A stretch of 64,000 bases of DNA, taken from contig JAXGGA010004500.1 in assembly GCA_038373865.1 (NCBI GenBank), positions 23,688 through 87,687 of the forward strand. Direction: 5' to 3'. The notes under the pieces were generated by a model. The model was not told where the DNA came from and searched no databases. It was given only the letters and a program-made list of their open reading frames with translations. Within the stretch, counting starts at the first letter, position 1. Every line of letters starts with the position of its first letter. Both the position numbers and the translations under genes were made by a program. The DNA is from Uloborus plumipes. Taxonomy: Eukaryota > Arthropoda > Arachnida > Araneae > Uloboridae. Positions 1-12,279 of this stretch are shown one piece after another.

Positions 1-1080
1 TAAAAAATCGCTTTCACGCTATTTAATTATCAAAACAGCTGAAAACTTTCAATGATTTGAAATTTTTAACTGTTGCCAATTTCTTTTTACTAACAAATAA
101 AATGTTTGCAATTAATCTAAACAAGGCTTTTGCAATGATTTCCAATTTCGCTCATTGATTCTGCATTTGCAGGGTTATTACGATAATTGAGAAATTGGAG
201 CTGTTTCCAATTATTCGGGCGAGTCCGTATTTTATTTTGTAACTGGAATTCATAAGATAGATATAGAAGAAAGTTTCGTGACGGCCACGACAGCTAGTTT
301 AAAAAGTGAACAACTTTAGCATACCTCTTAAAAGTATATTTAAACTGCTGATTTGAATCTTCAGAAAACATGTTCCTTTGTTTTTTGGAGTTATATAAAA
401 TTTTTAACTGATTATTTGAGTATAACTTTATTATTATTATTATTATTATTTAACACACTGGTCCTGTTTTAATATTTTCTTCTTTAACTTGTATGTTAGA
501 AAAATTACATGCATATTATTCTTTATAAAAAAGAATTTCAAAGCAAAATTTTGCTTTATATTATTGCAAATTAGAAATAAGAAAATGTGTTACTTTGTAA
601 TGAAGTTTAAATTCATAAAATTCTAATAAAATATGTATCAATTTGAAAAAAAAAAAAACATTTATCTGAGCTTAGTTTTTTTTCCTTTTTTCTTTTTTGT
701 TTCTTTCTTTTTTTTTTAATATTGGTGAAATATTTAATAACTGTATCATTTACGTAGAAACCTATTGAAATGATATTGAAACAGAAAAGCTTCAAAATTT
801 AAACTAAGAATAATTAAAAGTTTAAACTTTGAGTATATACAGAAATATTTAATTCAATCTTTTAAAGTTTCGTCTATTTTGATAAAAATACATAATTTAG
901 AAAGAAATCACAATATGCTAGTGTTTCATTTCATATGTAGCGCTACTCCTGTACAAATAAAATAGAGGCTTTAAAAATTAATTTAAAGGTATTTAACATG
1001 TTCTTAAAGAAATTATGCGAGAAACAACTTTGATTTATTGTTTTGAAGCTGCATTACATAAAAATAAGCGAACATGCAAT
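1..1080. other. AT-rich stretch, no gene seen
   Basis: No coding region or repeat family is recognised. The stretch holds a short TTA microsatellite near 428-450, A/T homopolymers near 645-720, and short low-complexity open frames that look like chance. Confidence 0.7.
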
Positions 1081-1177
1081 GTAATTGTAATGCCGGATAT
1101 CCGGTATCCGGCGTGTGTTGAGCCACCGGATATCCGATATCCGGTATCCGGCAAAATCACTATCCGGTCCATCCCTA
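1081..1177. repeat. hAT-like terminus with ATATCCGG repeats
   Basis: Clustered, partly overlapping copies of ATATCCGG/CCGGATAT end in TCCATCCCTA at 1168-1177. Read in reverse, this starts TAGGGATGGACCGGATA, a form typical of hAT element ends (compare TAGGGATGCACCGAT at 20570). No matching left end or 8-bp duplication was found, so this is a solo or truncated end. Confidence 0.45.
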
Positions 1178-1245
1178 GTTACAACTCAAAAGTGTCAAAA
1201 ATATCCACTAGGGAGCAATTTTTGGAGAACACTGATGTAACTCAA

Positions 1246-1619
1246 ATCTCCCCAAAAACAACAGTGTTGTAAAAAAATCCCCCGCCAAGAAAACCTTAAA
1301 TACTCAGCCTTAAAAAGTTATGATATCGAGTTTTCCCGCCAAGTTTGTGCCAAACTACAACTAACCTGTATGTATAGTTCTTTTAAATTGTTTTCAGTTT
1401 TGCCAGGTGGGAAGCTTTGTCTTGTGAGGTGGTTGCTTAATGAGTAAAAACTTCCCGCCTGGCAGGACTGAAATCAATTTAAAAGAACTATACATACAGG
1501 TTAGTTGTAGTTTGGCACAAACTTGGCGGGAAAACTCGATATCATAACTTTTTAAGGCTGAGTATTTAAGGTTTTCTTGGCGGGGGATTTTTTTACAACA
1601 CTGTTGTTTTTGGGGAGAT
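1246..1619. mobile_element. Fold-back (long palindromic) MITE
   Basis: The left arm 1246-1414 is repeated in inverted orientation at 1451-1619 with only scattered mismatches and a loop of about 36 bp. The outer ends read ATCTCCCCAAAAACAACAGT and its complement. Arms of about 169 bp with a tiny spacer are typical of fold-back MITEs. There is no coding content; the open frames inside are arm translations. No convincing target-site duplication was identified. The motif TTTTCTTGGCGG inside the arm recurs outside the element at about 1750 and 2615-2650. Confidence 0.85.
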
Positions 1620-3545
1620 ATCACATGTTTTTGCATTAATATTATTTCTTTGCCTGTTTTTTTTTTTTTCTTTTTTTTTCTCTTCAAAATTTACTTTGCA
1701 TGTTTTTTTTCCCTTCAACATTTTTCTTGGCGATCCGACATATGTGGTTTTCTTGGCGGCATGCATTTGGTGCAAAAGTTCAAGGATCTTCTTCAGTCTA
1801 GGATAAATTTGAAATCAATCACAATGTACCACCTGAACCGACGCAAAACAAAGCTAGTTGCTAACAATACTACGATTAAATTAAAAGTTTAAAAAAAAAA
1901 CCCCAACCCTTACTGCCGATCTCATATTAAAATGAACTAAATTGAAGATCCCTTTTAAAAGCCTTATGCAATAAAATCAATTACAAATATTTTATTTGTT
2001 AACAAATAGAAACTGGCAACAGATGAAATTATAAATCATTGAGTTTTCTTTCCTCGTGGCCCAACAATGAAAACATAAATGCTCAGATGTTGAACAGAGC
2101 TAGTAGATAGAAATCGGACCAATTTTAAGCATTAATAACTCCGGGGTGCGATGACCCCGGGGGGTAAATTTTGGGAAAATGTCCTCAATGTCTCATCGAG
2201 AATATTCATACCAAAAATCAACACTAAAGACCCCCGGGGAGAAAAGATACGGAAAATAAAAACGAGGGGGGAGGGGGTGGGGGGTCGAAAAACCCCCTAT
2301 GCCGAGCTTTGGGACAAAATAAATGTGGGTGCAAAAGCAGAGCTCAATCCGAGTTACCGTTTAGTCTGGACCCCTGTCAAACAATTTTTAAAAAGTGCGA
2401 AAAATAGCGATTTTATAACATATCACCCCTCCCCCTGAGGGTCCTGGATGTTTTGCTTTAGTATGTGCCGTCAGGGGCCGCTGGAGATTGAGTATACCAA
2501 AAATGAACTCTAAGGATCTTTATGGGGCTGAGATACAGAGGGGTGAAAACCCCGGTTTGGTTACTCGCGTAAACAGTCCTAGTCGCTCTTTTACATTTTT
2601 ATAGGCGAAGGAAATTTCTTGGCGGCTTGTATTTGGTTTTCTTGGCGGGGCGGGACGCTCCCGCGTCCCGTGACTACCTTCCCTCTTTTTAAAATTACGT
2701 CAATAGTTAAAATGCCATTGAAGTCAATCATGCTACATTAGAAAAGAGATTAAAATGCGGTTTTTTTTAAGGCTAGTTTCATTAAAATAGTCGCAATAGT
2801 TTTGAGCACAAGCGCGATAGAAGGTTTCTGAAAAATTAAAAATTGCTCTCCTGAAAAATGGGCTTTTTTGAGTTGCAGCGTTATTCTTCCAAAGCGACGA
2901 AACGTTCATTGTAAAAGTGGTGTATCTCCTTGTAAATCATTTTACTATGCCTCATTATATAAAAAACCCTTCTCAATTTTGCAATTATAAAAGAAATATA
3001 TGTGTTCATCTACTATTAGTCACTAGATTTTTTTTTTTTTTTGAATTAATCTCAATTTTTTGAAATTTGCTTCGCTTCGCTTTTATACTAAAAGATGCAA
3101 CTAAATGTCATTCCATTTAGCAAACAAATACGCGTTTTAAAAACATGATACATAATTTTTACAATGAGCGACAAAAATATAAATTATTGTGAGTTTTATG
3201 GCATCCTAAAGACCATCAAAACTTACAAAGAATTATTGCAGCAGTAAAATCTAGTAGCAAATATGATTTAAAAAAAAAAAGAATTTCCAGAGGTTTTATA
3301 AGAATAATTATGATGTTATAATATTGACAAAAGTTGAAGTTAACTTCTTATAATGAGTTCAAGTAGTAAGGTTTTATTCTATGTCTACTCAATTGTAATC
3401 AAAAATTTTGTTAATAACTCATTAAAATTATTTTGCGTTCAAATTTCCCCATTGGTACGTCTAGCTTTTTGAAAAAGTACATACTAAACATTAGTTATCA
3501 GTAGAAGTGACTATTATATCTTCCACGCTAAGATATGCCCGTCAT
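1620..3545. other. Non-coding, repeat-derived sequence
   Basis: No gene is recognised. The segment 2136-2600 is GC-richer than its surroundings (runs of C and G, CCCCGGGG-type words) and looks like a decayed dispersed repeat. The TTTTCTTGGCGG word recurs at about 1750 and 2615-2650. The rest is AT-rich. Confidence 0.5.
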
Positions 3546-3551
3546 TTGGGA

Positions 3552-3731
3552 CAGTGGTTGGAAAAACTACATTTATTTTGTAGCGAACTACAACTACAAC
3601 TACTTTGTTCTAAATGTAGTTAACTACAGCTACAACTACTTTTTTCAAAATGTAGCGACTACAAACTACTTTTGAATTGTAGTCGCTACTTCGCTACTTT
3701 TTAAAAAATAAATAAATAAAAAGCATACACC
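3552..3731. mobile_element. hAT MITE, CAGTGGTTGG family, copy 1 (5' end only)
   Basis: Starts CAGTGGTTGGAAAAACTAC and follows the same ACTACAACTAC/GTAGTTAACTACAG pattern as the complete copies at 36491 and 50425. Similarity stops after about 3731 (ATACACC), and no CCGACCACTG right end was found downstream. It is therefore truncated, or the end of a different longer relative. Confidence 0.7.
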
Positions 3732-6155
3732 TGTTGCTTTTTCTCCTCGAACAAAGTGTCAAATGCCGAGATCCAGATGTTTCACGCTTGTATTTTTTTC
3801 CCATTTTAAAATGAAGTTATCACTGGTTTTTCGTACAAAAAGGACTCTGAAGTTAAAACGCAATGACTACATCAAATCAGTATCGAAAAAAATATTCGAA
3901 AAATAATTTCGAGAACTTATTGATTCAAGTACCTATAAAGAAAAACATGTCAGCTTGCAACGAACGGATGTTGTCGATGTCACTTGTAAAAGAACAAGAC
4001 CAGACTAACATTCGAAAATCGAAACACCAAAATGAAAGGTCATTAGCGTCCTGTGGTTCAAGTAATTTATTGCCCGTTGCTTGAGGCAAAGGGGAAAAGA
4101 GAGAGTGACCCCTCGAAGAGGGAAGAAATGGGCGTGTTCTGGTGGGAGGCGTGATTTTTCTCTGTTTCTCAAGATTTTACTAAAACAACACTTTTGCGAG
4201 TGCAAATAATTAGAGAGGGAATTGTCTTAGAAAGAAACTTGAACTATGCTTTTAAAGACAAATGTCCAAATTTCTCTTCCTTGTTTTCCGATTTTGCGTA
4301 TTATTTCTCAAACATTGGAAAAATGACGTTTAAAAATTAAAAATGTTATAAGAAAATTTCCAAAATGACCACAGAAAAAACAAAAACAAGGAAGGATAAT
4401 TCTATGTCATCGCTATCGTTTCCAACAAACCGCGTGAAAATATTCTAATATTTTCTCGTGTTATGTCGATTCCGAGTTGCAAATTTTCCCGTAGAGAAAG
4501 CATTAGCGTCGAAATCCAAGATGGACGGTAGCGAGGAGCCTTAAGGCTACAGTGGACAAATAAAATTGCTTTTTTTCAATTATTGATTTACATGTCTAAA
4601 ACTTTGTGTGTGTGCTTGTATTATTGTATATTTACTACATCTAAAAGCATAAAAAACACAAATTAGTGCAAAAACAATGAATAATTTTTTCCAAATTTCA
4701 AATTTAAATATTTTTTTAACAAAATTTCAAAATGTTCCTAGCGTCACAATTTTTTTTCAAACTTTGCATTTCCACTTAATTTCCAATCATTAGGCATGAT
4801 TTCCCCGAAATAAGCTGAAATTCTCCAATTTTTTTGGTTTGTTCCTGATCTCAGAAGGTGTTATTCGATTTCAATATATTTTTTAAAATTTCGGAAGACT
4901 TCACCAATCGTAACTTTCCTTCCAAGAGCATAAAAATGAAACATTGAAATAAAAATTTTAAAATACCACTAAAACACATGAAAATTTCCATTTTTTAAAA
5001 ATTTCAGGCTCGTTGCGGGATTGGAAGATATTATCCGATTTCAAAAATTTTTGCTTTGTTTTGTAAGTCTTCACCAATCGCAACTTTTCCGCACTGTTAC
5101 GACTCGAAAATCAAAACTTTGTTTTTTTTCGCTCCACCCTAGTATACAGGGTGTCCAGTAATTATTGACGGGGTTTCTGTACCCCAACTGAACACAAGAC
5201 TGGAATAAGGCTGCAATATCTTAAAAGAGAAATTTCTATTGATATTAACACAATGCAAAAGCAGCAATTAACAATTTTTACCTTAATCTCGAAAACGAAC
5301 CCTTTTTTAAAAGGGAAAGGAAAGAAGAAAAAAACGCGTTCATAGTAACGAATTTATTTAACACACTAGTAGAAATTTATGTTCAAAAATTTGTTTCTTG
5401 CCCTTTCCTTAATTTTATTTCTTTTCACAACATTATCGAAAAGTGCGCCCCTTCCCCTCCCCCCCCTTTTTTTTTTGAATATGAGGGTCTTTCGTCTTGT
5501 GAATAACTAAATTTTTTGGTTTTTAAATTATTTTAACACTAGTATTTTTTAATATTCCGATATTTACAAACATTTCTGAACCGTTTTCTTCTTATTTTAA
5601 GATGGCTTGCAAATTAATATAGTAATTTGGGCTTCATAAACAATTGGCAAACAGCGCTATTTAGCGATCCAGAAAACCGGGAAATTCAGATATCCGGCAT
5701 AGCGATGGTCCCAAACATCCCGGATGACTGGTTCTCACCTGTATTTCAAAAAAATTTTCAAAAACAGTAAACTTTTTAAATTGAATCATATTTGAGATTA
5801 TGTTTTGTGAAAAAGATTTCTTTTCAAAACATAGTTAAATTACAAATCAAATTAAATGCATAAGATTCTCTTTGAAATGAACTTACGTGAGAACTCCATA
5901 AGCTCTCGTAAAATTAAAGTTTAATGCATTACTGTAAAAGCAAAAATAACAGAAATGTTCTACATTATTTTTTCAAAAAATTTCAAAGACAACTTGAATT
6001 TTTTTTGCGTTTTATATTTCAATTGTTTGTTTCTCTCCCGAAAAGTATTTAACTTCATGAAGTTGCATTTAACATGAGTTATTATACATCTCTGTAGCTC
6101 ACCAGTAAACTTGAGTTATAATTGAGCAAGTAAATAAAAGGCCTTTTTAACTTAT
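3732..6155. other. No recognisable gene; weak duplicated motif
   Basis: Two degenerate direct copies at about 4826-4930 and 5005-5096 share CACCAATCG(T/C)AACTT and a preceding TTATTCGATTTCAA-like word. The sequence TACAGGGTGTCCAGTAATTATTG at 5147-5169 resembles a Tc1/mariner-type terminus (compare 48066), but no partner end was found. The short open frame at 3863-4084 matches nothing recognised. Confidence 0.5.
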
Positions 6156-6158
6156 TAA

Positions 6159-6232
6159 GGGCTGAATTCAAGTGAAACACCATTGCAATCGCTTCTAGGC
6201 GACCGCAATTGCAATCGCTACTGGAAGTCGAA
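6159..6232. mobile_element. End of PIF/Harbinger-like MITE (fragment)
   Basis: The sequence after TTAA reads GGGCTGAATTCAAGTGAAACACCATTGCAATCGCTTC. It matches the left terminus of the complete element at 31611, with a different first few bases. A TAA precedes it, as expected for the 3-bp target. The right end is missing. Confidence 0.55.
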
Positions 6233-6254
6233 TTAAAATAGAATAGTTTTTTCT

Positions 6255-6416
6255 ATGGCATCGTTTCTTGTTGTAAATTCTTGCTCTGCAGCCTTTTTCC
6301 GTGGAACATTTCCAATATATTTTGTCCTTTCTTTTGGTATTTATTCTATAAGTATACTTATTGTACACCAAAAGTTTTCCCCCTCTGTTCGAATTGATGT
6401 ACTGAAAACTGTCCAT
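6255..6416 (-). pseudogene. FLYWCH-type zinc finger, truncated exon
   Basis: From the ATG at 6416 the minus-strand frame begins MDSF and shows the FLYWCH layout: a SNRGGKLLVY strand, a Y.YRIN segment, then YWKC and GCRARIYNKK with the paired cysteines. FLYWCH domains are DNA- or protein-binding zinc fingers and are often carried by Mutator-like and other repeats in arthropods. The final Cys/His pair is replaced as the frame runs into the adjacent MITE end near 6232, so the domain is cut off. The upstream 6430-6760 is GC-richer and could be its 5' flank. A stand-alone gene is unlikely. Confidence 0.6.
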
Positions 6417-6780
6417 GCTGATAATACGAACGCTGGACGCCGAATGAAAAAAACCACGTGGGTGGGTGCAGTGCGTAAGCGTAGGGAGAAAGAGAACCGG
6501 TTGGGGGAAATTTTTGGGAAAAAATATCCCCGAAACTATCCCTAGGTTGACCACCCGATGGTTTGATTGACAACTGACCCAGCCCACTGGGAGGGACAGA
6601 CTCATCACACAGTTTCGAAGGCGAAATGGGTAGACACCACGTGACACACGCTACTCCGGCCTTCTCTCTAGCGCGGTGATGGTCCAGCGCCCGTGGCAAA
6701 CTTAAGAAATCGCGCCCCCTCAGTGCCACGTTGATGGGAGGTCACAGGACGTCGTTGTGATCTCCTGAAACAATTCCTTA
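6417..6780. other. GC-richer flank of the FLYWCH fragment
   Basis: GC content is above the local background, and all reading frames across it lack a recognisable domain. The open frame continuing upstream of the FLYWCH ATG is probably non-coding 5' flank. Confidence 0.35.
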
Positions 6781-6940
6781 TTTAGAAAATGTTTATTGAT
6801 TGATGCAAATAAAGACAATATTGCAACCTTGATCTTCTTATTTCTTTTCAAATTGTCTTTATGATGCCTTATGTTCCTTTTCATATGTCATTAGATGTTG
6901 TGTAATGCTGCTCGTATTTTACGAAGTCGGAAGTTTGAGC

Positions 6941-7278
6941 GCGGCAGATTTGGCGCCGGCGATTGGGCGCGAGGTCTTTAGGGCGCAAGAACATTGGGCG
7001 CAAGGACTTTTGGGCGTACGGAACATTGGGCGCAAGGACTTTTGGGCGCCGGACACATTGGGCGTGAGGACTTTTGGGCGCACGGAACATTGGGCGCAAG
7101 GACTTTTGGGCGCCGGGCACATTGGGCGCGAGGACTTTTGGGCGCCCGGAACATTGGGCGCGAGGACTTTTGGGCGCCCGAAACATTGGGCGCGAAGGCT
7201 TTTGGGCGGCCGGAACATTGGGCGCAAGGGCTTTTGGGCAACCGGAGCATTGGGCAACAGGGCTTTTGGGCGCAAGAG
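6941..7278. repeat. Tandem array, 16/32-bp GC-rich unit
   Basis: About ten 32-bp repeats, each made of two 16-bp halves: ACTTTTGGGCGC plus spacer, and ACATTGGGCGC plus spacer. The spacers vary. Because the array has few stops it is open in several frames on both strands, giving FWAPGTLGARTFGR-type peptides that should not be read as proteins. The same unit occurs in reverse orientation at 31045-31455. Confidence 0.9.
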
Positions 7279-7990
7279 GGAACTGCCAAACTGCCGGGGG
7301 GGGGGGGTAATGAAAATTCACCTATTTTAGTGCGCCTAAAATTATGGTGCGTAGGTCCACTGATCCACTTGACCGTGTGTTAATCAGACCCTGTTTAAAA
7401 TTAACGGTTTTAAAAAGCGTTTCGAAGCTGCCTTCGAAAGTAAAGGGTAAGGTTCGGGGAACTCCTACATTTCCCCTTTCTTAGATATGCTTCCTTTTGT
7501 TTTATTTGATTAAATTATTGATAAAAATGCTGTGGAAAACCCTCCCCACAGTTTTTCTGCTCTAAAACCGTGTGAATTCTCTCTTTTAGCTTTTTCACAA
7601 TAACATTTGCAATTTCCAGCCTGATATTTTTCCTATTTTGAAATACAAGCATTTACGGCTCTAATAATAAAATAATAATAATAATAAAATAATAATAATA
7701 ATAAAATAATAATAATAAAATAATAATAATAATTATAATATATAGTAATAATAATAATGATATAGTAATAATAATAATAGTGATAATAATAATTACATTT
7801 TCGACGGATGAGGTACTTTTAATTGATAATTTATTTTTTCATTTATTTATTTTTTTTTTTTTTTTCATATCGCGGATCTTGGATCTCATTAGTTTACTTT
7901 CGCTTTTTAATTTCAAATACTTAGAATTACCAGTGAGGTTATATTATTCATTACAATATTTAGTACAGCAGATATGTGACCGAATTGTGC
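7279..7990. repeat. AT-rich region with AAT microsatellite
   Basis: An imperfect (AAT)n/(ATA)n tract runs from about 7660 to 7790, and a poly-G run lies at 7295-7306. Otherwise no gene or element is recognised. Confidence 0.8.
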
Positions 7991-7992
7991 CT

Positions 7993-8164
7993 TTAACCCT
8001 CTCAGCACCAGAATATTATAAATCTCGAAAAAAAATATTTCTTCTCCCCCAACAAGTACAAAATATCTCCATTTTTTGTTAGAAAAAAATTGTTTTTCTT
8101 ATCTGCACTCCTTCCTAGTTATTTTTACGAGCCTCATATGAGGCTTAAGGGTTGTATGTATACT
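7993..8164. mobile_element. Possible piggyBac-type MITE
   Basis: The left end TTAACCCTCTCAG and the right end GAGCCTCATATGAGGCTTAAGGGTT resemble termini next to TTAA targets. A very similar end (GCCTCATACGAGGTTGAGGGGTTAA) sits at 18078-18101, next to a piggyBac transposase fragment. The right TTAA is not intact here. Confidence 0.35.
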
Positions 8165-8528
8165 CTCATGTATTTTTATTTCATTCCGGAAATAAAGGGT
8201 AGATTTTTTGTTTCAAAAACGATTTTTATTTTTAAATGAAATTATAATTGAAAAGAGAAAGAAATACATGAAAACAAGCTTATTTTTCAATTCCTTTTTT
8301 CTCGAATGAAATGCTTCAAAGCATTCAGGGCATGGGGGATCTACATTTTTCACATATGTAACTAGTTTTTCTCAAACAGCCATGCTAGTGGCATTTGGCT
8401 GCATATTTTTTATCTGTTTTTGCAAGATAGTGGTTGCTTCCATCCATTCTCAGTTCGACTGCTGCTTGTATTTTCACCCTTTCCTTCACCGCTGGCTCGC
8501 CAAAAGATGATCTTCTTTTTGTTCATAC
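8165..8528. other. No feature seen
   Basis: AT-rich non-coding sequence without a recognised element. Confidence 0.5.
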
Positions 8529-8529
8529 A

Positions 8530-9936
8530 TTGGCGGAAAAAAAAATCCCAACACCAAAAAAAAATTGCCGTAGAGTAATGAAATTTGGGTAATGCAATTG
8601 TCTACACTGTTAAAAGTACGTGTGACGCAGGGGTGCCAATAAGAAAGCTGAAGTGAAAGCAAGGTGCCATGGGGTGCCATAGCGAATTTGAAATGCTCTT
8701 GCCGTGCCAAAAGGCCTCTCAGAAGGTGCATTATGCTAATTCTGGAGCGCCATCGGCACCCTTTGGGCTTGCGCATGCTCAGTGAGGCATCTCTCAGTAC
8801 CAAACGGCACCTTTAATCGCGGCGCCTGCGTATTGCGACTCCGAGGTCTCATCATCATCATCAACCATTTGAATGGCGGACATCTTGTTTACGTCGACAC
8901 GACAGAATTCTCGATACAGTGTTTTCACAGTCTTGGATTTCACCTCGAGTTTATTACAAAAATGGATTATTTCTTCATTTTAATCTTCGAATTCTCATGT
9001 AAGTACATGCATTTAATCATAGTTCTAAGATTTTCCAACTTATGTAAAAGCAATTCAAAGTGTTCCAACGGAAAATTATCTCTGGTGTGTAGCGATTCTC
9101 TTTAGCTGCGTAGACACAGCCAGGAAGCAGCAGAACGCGAAGGAAAGAAAAAAAAAAAAAACACTTTCTACCCGACTCTTTCTTTCTTATTTGTTTTTAT
9201 TATGCGTCTATGTATTTGCATTTCGTGCTTTCGCTAATATCTTTCGTTGGCGTTATTGATAGCGAATACTGAGTTCGTTATTGCTAGAGCTTACTTTGTT
9301 TTGTTCCATCTTTGAAATGAATAGATTGTTAAAATGTATTTCGCCAAGTACCCCTATCTTTTATTCCATAAAGATATTCAAATGTCGAACTCTTCATACG
9401 TATTAATATGTTACTCTTGATTAAAATTTTAGCATTTAATGAAACGATTCAATTTTTTATTGATCGAAAATACAACTGGATGTTTTTGTTTTTGAAAGGG
9501 GTCCAAAAAATACTTTCCCTCTTAAAACTACTGAGTTGAATCCCAGTCATAAATTTTTAAAAATATGTTGGAAAGTCTGAACTGTGAGAAAATGCCTTTA
9601 ATTACAAGTTTCGATCATTTTCAAATCGGAATAAAAGGTGAAAATGTACCAAGACTTCGTGAATAAAAATAATAAATAAAAGTAAACACAATTGAAAAAC
9701 AAAAACGCACACAGAACAGGGGGGATCTGCAATAGTGAACAGTGTGGGTGCCATTATGCTCTCCTATACGGTTCCATCTTTCACCCGCGCTGCTTGTTAA
9801 ATTGAGGGTGCCGGTTTTTCACCCAAGCCAACGGTGAAATCTCGGCACCCTACTGGGTGCCGCTGATGTTACAAGCGTTTCACCCTGGAAAGGTGCCAAT
9901 TGCAACCATTAGTTTTAACAGTGTAGTTAACATGTT
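8530..9936. mobile_element. Tc1 element left-end remnant, interrupted
   Basis: Positions 8530-8604 (TGGCGGAAAAAAAAATCCC through GCAATTGTCTA) match the left end of the Tc1 copy at 15690-15765. The next 11 bases of that end (GTTAACATGTT) resume at 9926-9936. The intervening 8605-9923 is a separate inserted element. No transposase remains. Confidence 0.75.
8605..9923. mobile_element. TA-flanked TIR element nested in Tc1 end
   Basis: Starts CACTGTTAAAAGTACG and ends TTAGTTTTAACAGTG, flanked by TA on both sides (8603-8604 and 9924-9925). The interior has GGTGCCA-rich subterminal words at both ends and no recognisable transposase. The insertion site is defined by the interrupted Tc1 terminus on either side. 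TA duplications fit Tc1/mariner-like elements, but the superfamily is not settled. Confidence 0.7.
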
Positions 9937-9954
9937 CCCAAGTAGCACACATTC

Positions 9955-10470
9955 GTTGTTTAAACGTTGTTTAAACGTTGCAAACCCGTTAGGCCATCCG
10001 TTGAAACAACGTTAGTATCAAACGTGTTTTCAACGCTAATAGGTCTCGTTGATTATGCTGTTTTTCAACCAAATGTTTCAACCTTAAAATAACGCAACAC
10101 TTTCCGTTGAAACAACGTTGGTATCAAACGTGTTTCCAACGCTACTATATCTCGTTGTTTATGCTAATTTTCAACCTTTTTTTCCAACGTTGAAAAAACG
10201 GTAACGCCTACCGTTAAAATGACGTTTGTATCAAACGTGTTTTTAACGCTAATATGTCTTATTGTTTATGCTATTTTTCAACCATTTTTTCAACGTTGAA
10301 AAACCGTTAATGCCGTCCGTTGTAATTGCGTTTGTATCAATCGTGTTTTTAACGCTAATATATTTCGTGGCTTATGCTTTTTTTTCAACGTTAAAAAAAT
10401 TAACGCTTTCTGTTGAAATGACGTTTCAAGCGTGTCTTTAACGCTAATATGTGCTGTAGCTTATGAAAGC
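9955..10470. repeat. Degenerate 106-bp tandem repeat
   Basis: Unit starts (CCGTTGAAACAACGTT-like words) fall near 9998, 10104, 10211, 10317 and 10409, about 106 bp apart. Each unit includes TATCAAACGTGTTTTCAACGC. There are about 4.5 copies, rich in AACGTT palindromes. Confidence 0.8.
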
Positions 10471-12214
10471 CCTCTTTGAAAGTTCGCTGTAATAAACGTG
10501 CATTATGTAGAAATTTTCCATGAACATCAGAAAGGCTTTTTTACTTCCTCTTACGTAGTAAAAAGATGCATTGTGATCGCAAAAAAAAAAAAAAAATCAC
10601 TCAATTTTGGGTTTAAATTTTGATTTTGCTCACCCCCGAATGAATATTGAGTAGTTTTCTCGACCTGTCAGCACGTGCATATCTATACCTACCAACATAT
10701 AACCAGTCGAAAAATATTTTTCAACCACCCCCGAGTTAATTACGATGAGTTTTCTCGTAACGTCTGTATGTACGTATGTATGTCGCATAACTCAAAAACT
10801 ATCCACCGTAGAAGCTTCTAGATTAGAATATAGACTTTGAGAGGCGTCTAGTTGTGCACCTCCCCTTGTGGTTGCATTCGAATGTTCCCAAGGGGGTGTT
10901 TTCCCTCTTTTGGGGGTAAATCACTGTTAATTGCAGACAAGTGATATGAATTGGTGCGACCACTTGGCGATATATCGCCAAGCTTTTGGTCGCCAAGTAT
11001 TTGACGCGACAAATGTGGCGAAAACAATTATTTTTTGAATGTGGGCTCAATTTGGCGCTATTGGCGATATTCTGCGAAGAATCCACTGAATGAAGTTAAA
11101 ATCAGAGATATTTAGAAAATTATTCATTGTAAAACATTTTTTTGCAATTTTTCGTGGCAAACTAGGGGGTGTGAATGCTTGAATTGTTATCTTGCTCACT
11201 CCAAACACTATTTTAACTCCTAAGGCATCTACTAAGAAATTTACACGTAAAAGGAAGTAGTGTGAGGTCCATATCAGATCTTTTTGAATATTCTTCTATT
11301 AAATAAAGAATTAAATATGAAACCTTTGCTCTAGGAATACTTCACGCATGTATCTATCCACACATGTCACAAATCGGTAATAGACAAAAAAATGTCGCAA
11401 AAAAAGGAAGGAAGAAAAAGATATAGTGCAACACTAAAACTCGACAGCAATTAAAAGAAAATTAACAAGTTTATTGCTAACATGTGCAATGAATAAAATT
11501 TAAATAAAAAATATTACTATGATATACATTATGTTACATGTAATTTTTTTATGACATTAAGTTTTGAAAAATAAAAGATATACAGTTGGACCCAGTACAA
11601 TACAAGCCTTTGCAATGAAAACGAATTTTAAGATTAGAGAATTATAAATTAAACAAGATGAAAGACTGAAACTAAATTGTTTCATAAATCAACTGCTTGA
11701 CAAAATTAATCATTTAAAAACTTTATTCTTATACAAGTAAGAGAACTTGTTCGGTGAATTTTAAATTTGAGCATACATAAATTTAATAAAACAGATACTT
11801 AATAGACTCGAAAATCCGCAAATAAAAATCCATCAGTCATATAATACAATACAATACAATATTAAAAACTTACCAAATCATAATCAATAAATTACTTCAC
11901 TCAAGTCCAAGCTCTCCTAATAAATGTTTCCCCAATAATAAAATCTAAATTTAACCAAACAATATGTAGCACGAAGATTAAGTAAGCATGTGCAAAATGC
12001 AGCGAAATACAAAATAAATAAATATTAAATGACAAAATTATTATACAATGTATTTTTTAAGGAAACATTCACATTTGATTTTTTTTTTGTTCCAGCAGTG
12101 TATGCTTGAAGACTAGTTTAAATGCTCCATTCGATATTCTTATCTTTTGCGTTTTTGCGGCATCGATTCTGTCGTACAGCATCTGTAAAGCAGAAAAAAG
12201 TGAACTTATATGAA

Positions 12215-12216
<2 letters not shown>

Positions 12217-12275
<59 letters not shown>
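12217..12275. repeat. (TA)n microsatellite
   Basis: About 58 bases of nearly uninterrupted AT dinucleotide, inside the core of the fold-back element. Confidence 0.95.

Positions 12276-12279
<4 letters not shown>

Noticed and set aside
5147..5169. Complete Tc1/mariner element starting ACAGGGTGTCC
   Set aside because: No inverted partner end was found downstream.
6881..7383. Overlapping long open frames on both strands giving Pro/Lys- or Trp/Gly-rich repeats
   Set aside because: They are translations of the 16/32-bp array, open in several frames at once. Frames at 23475-24044, 25828-26421 and 30971-31481 are the same artefact.
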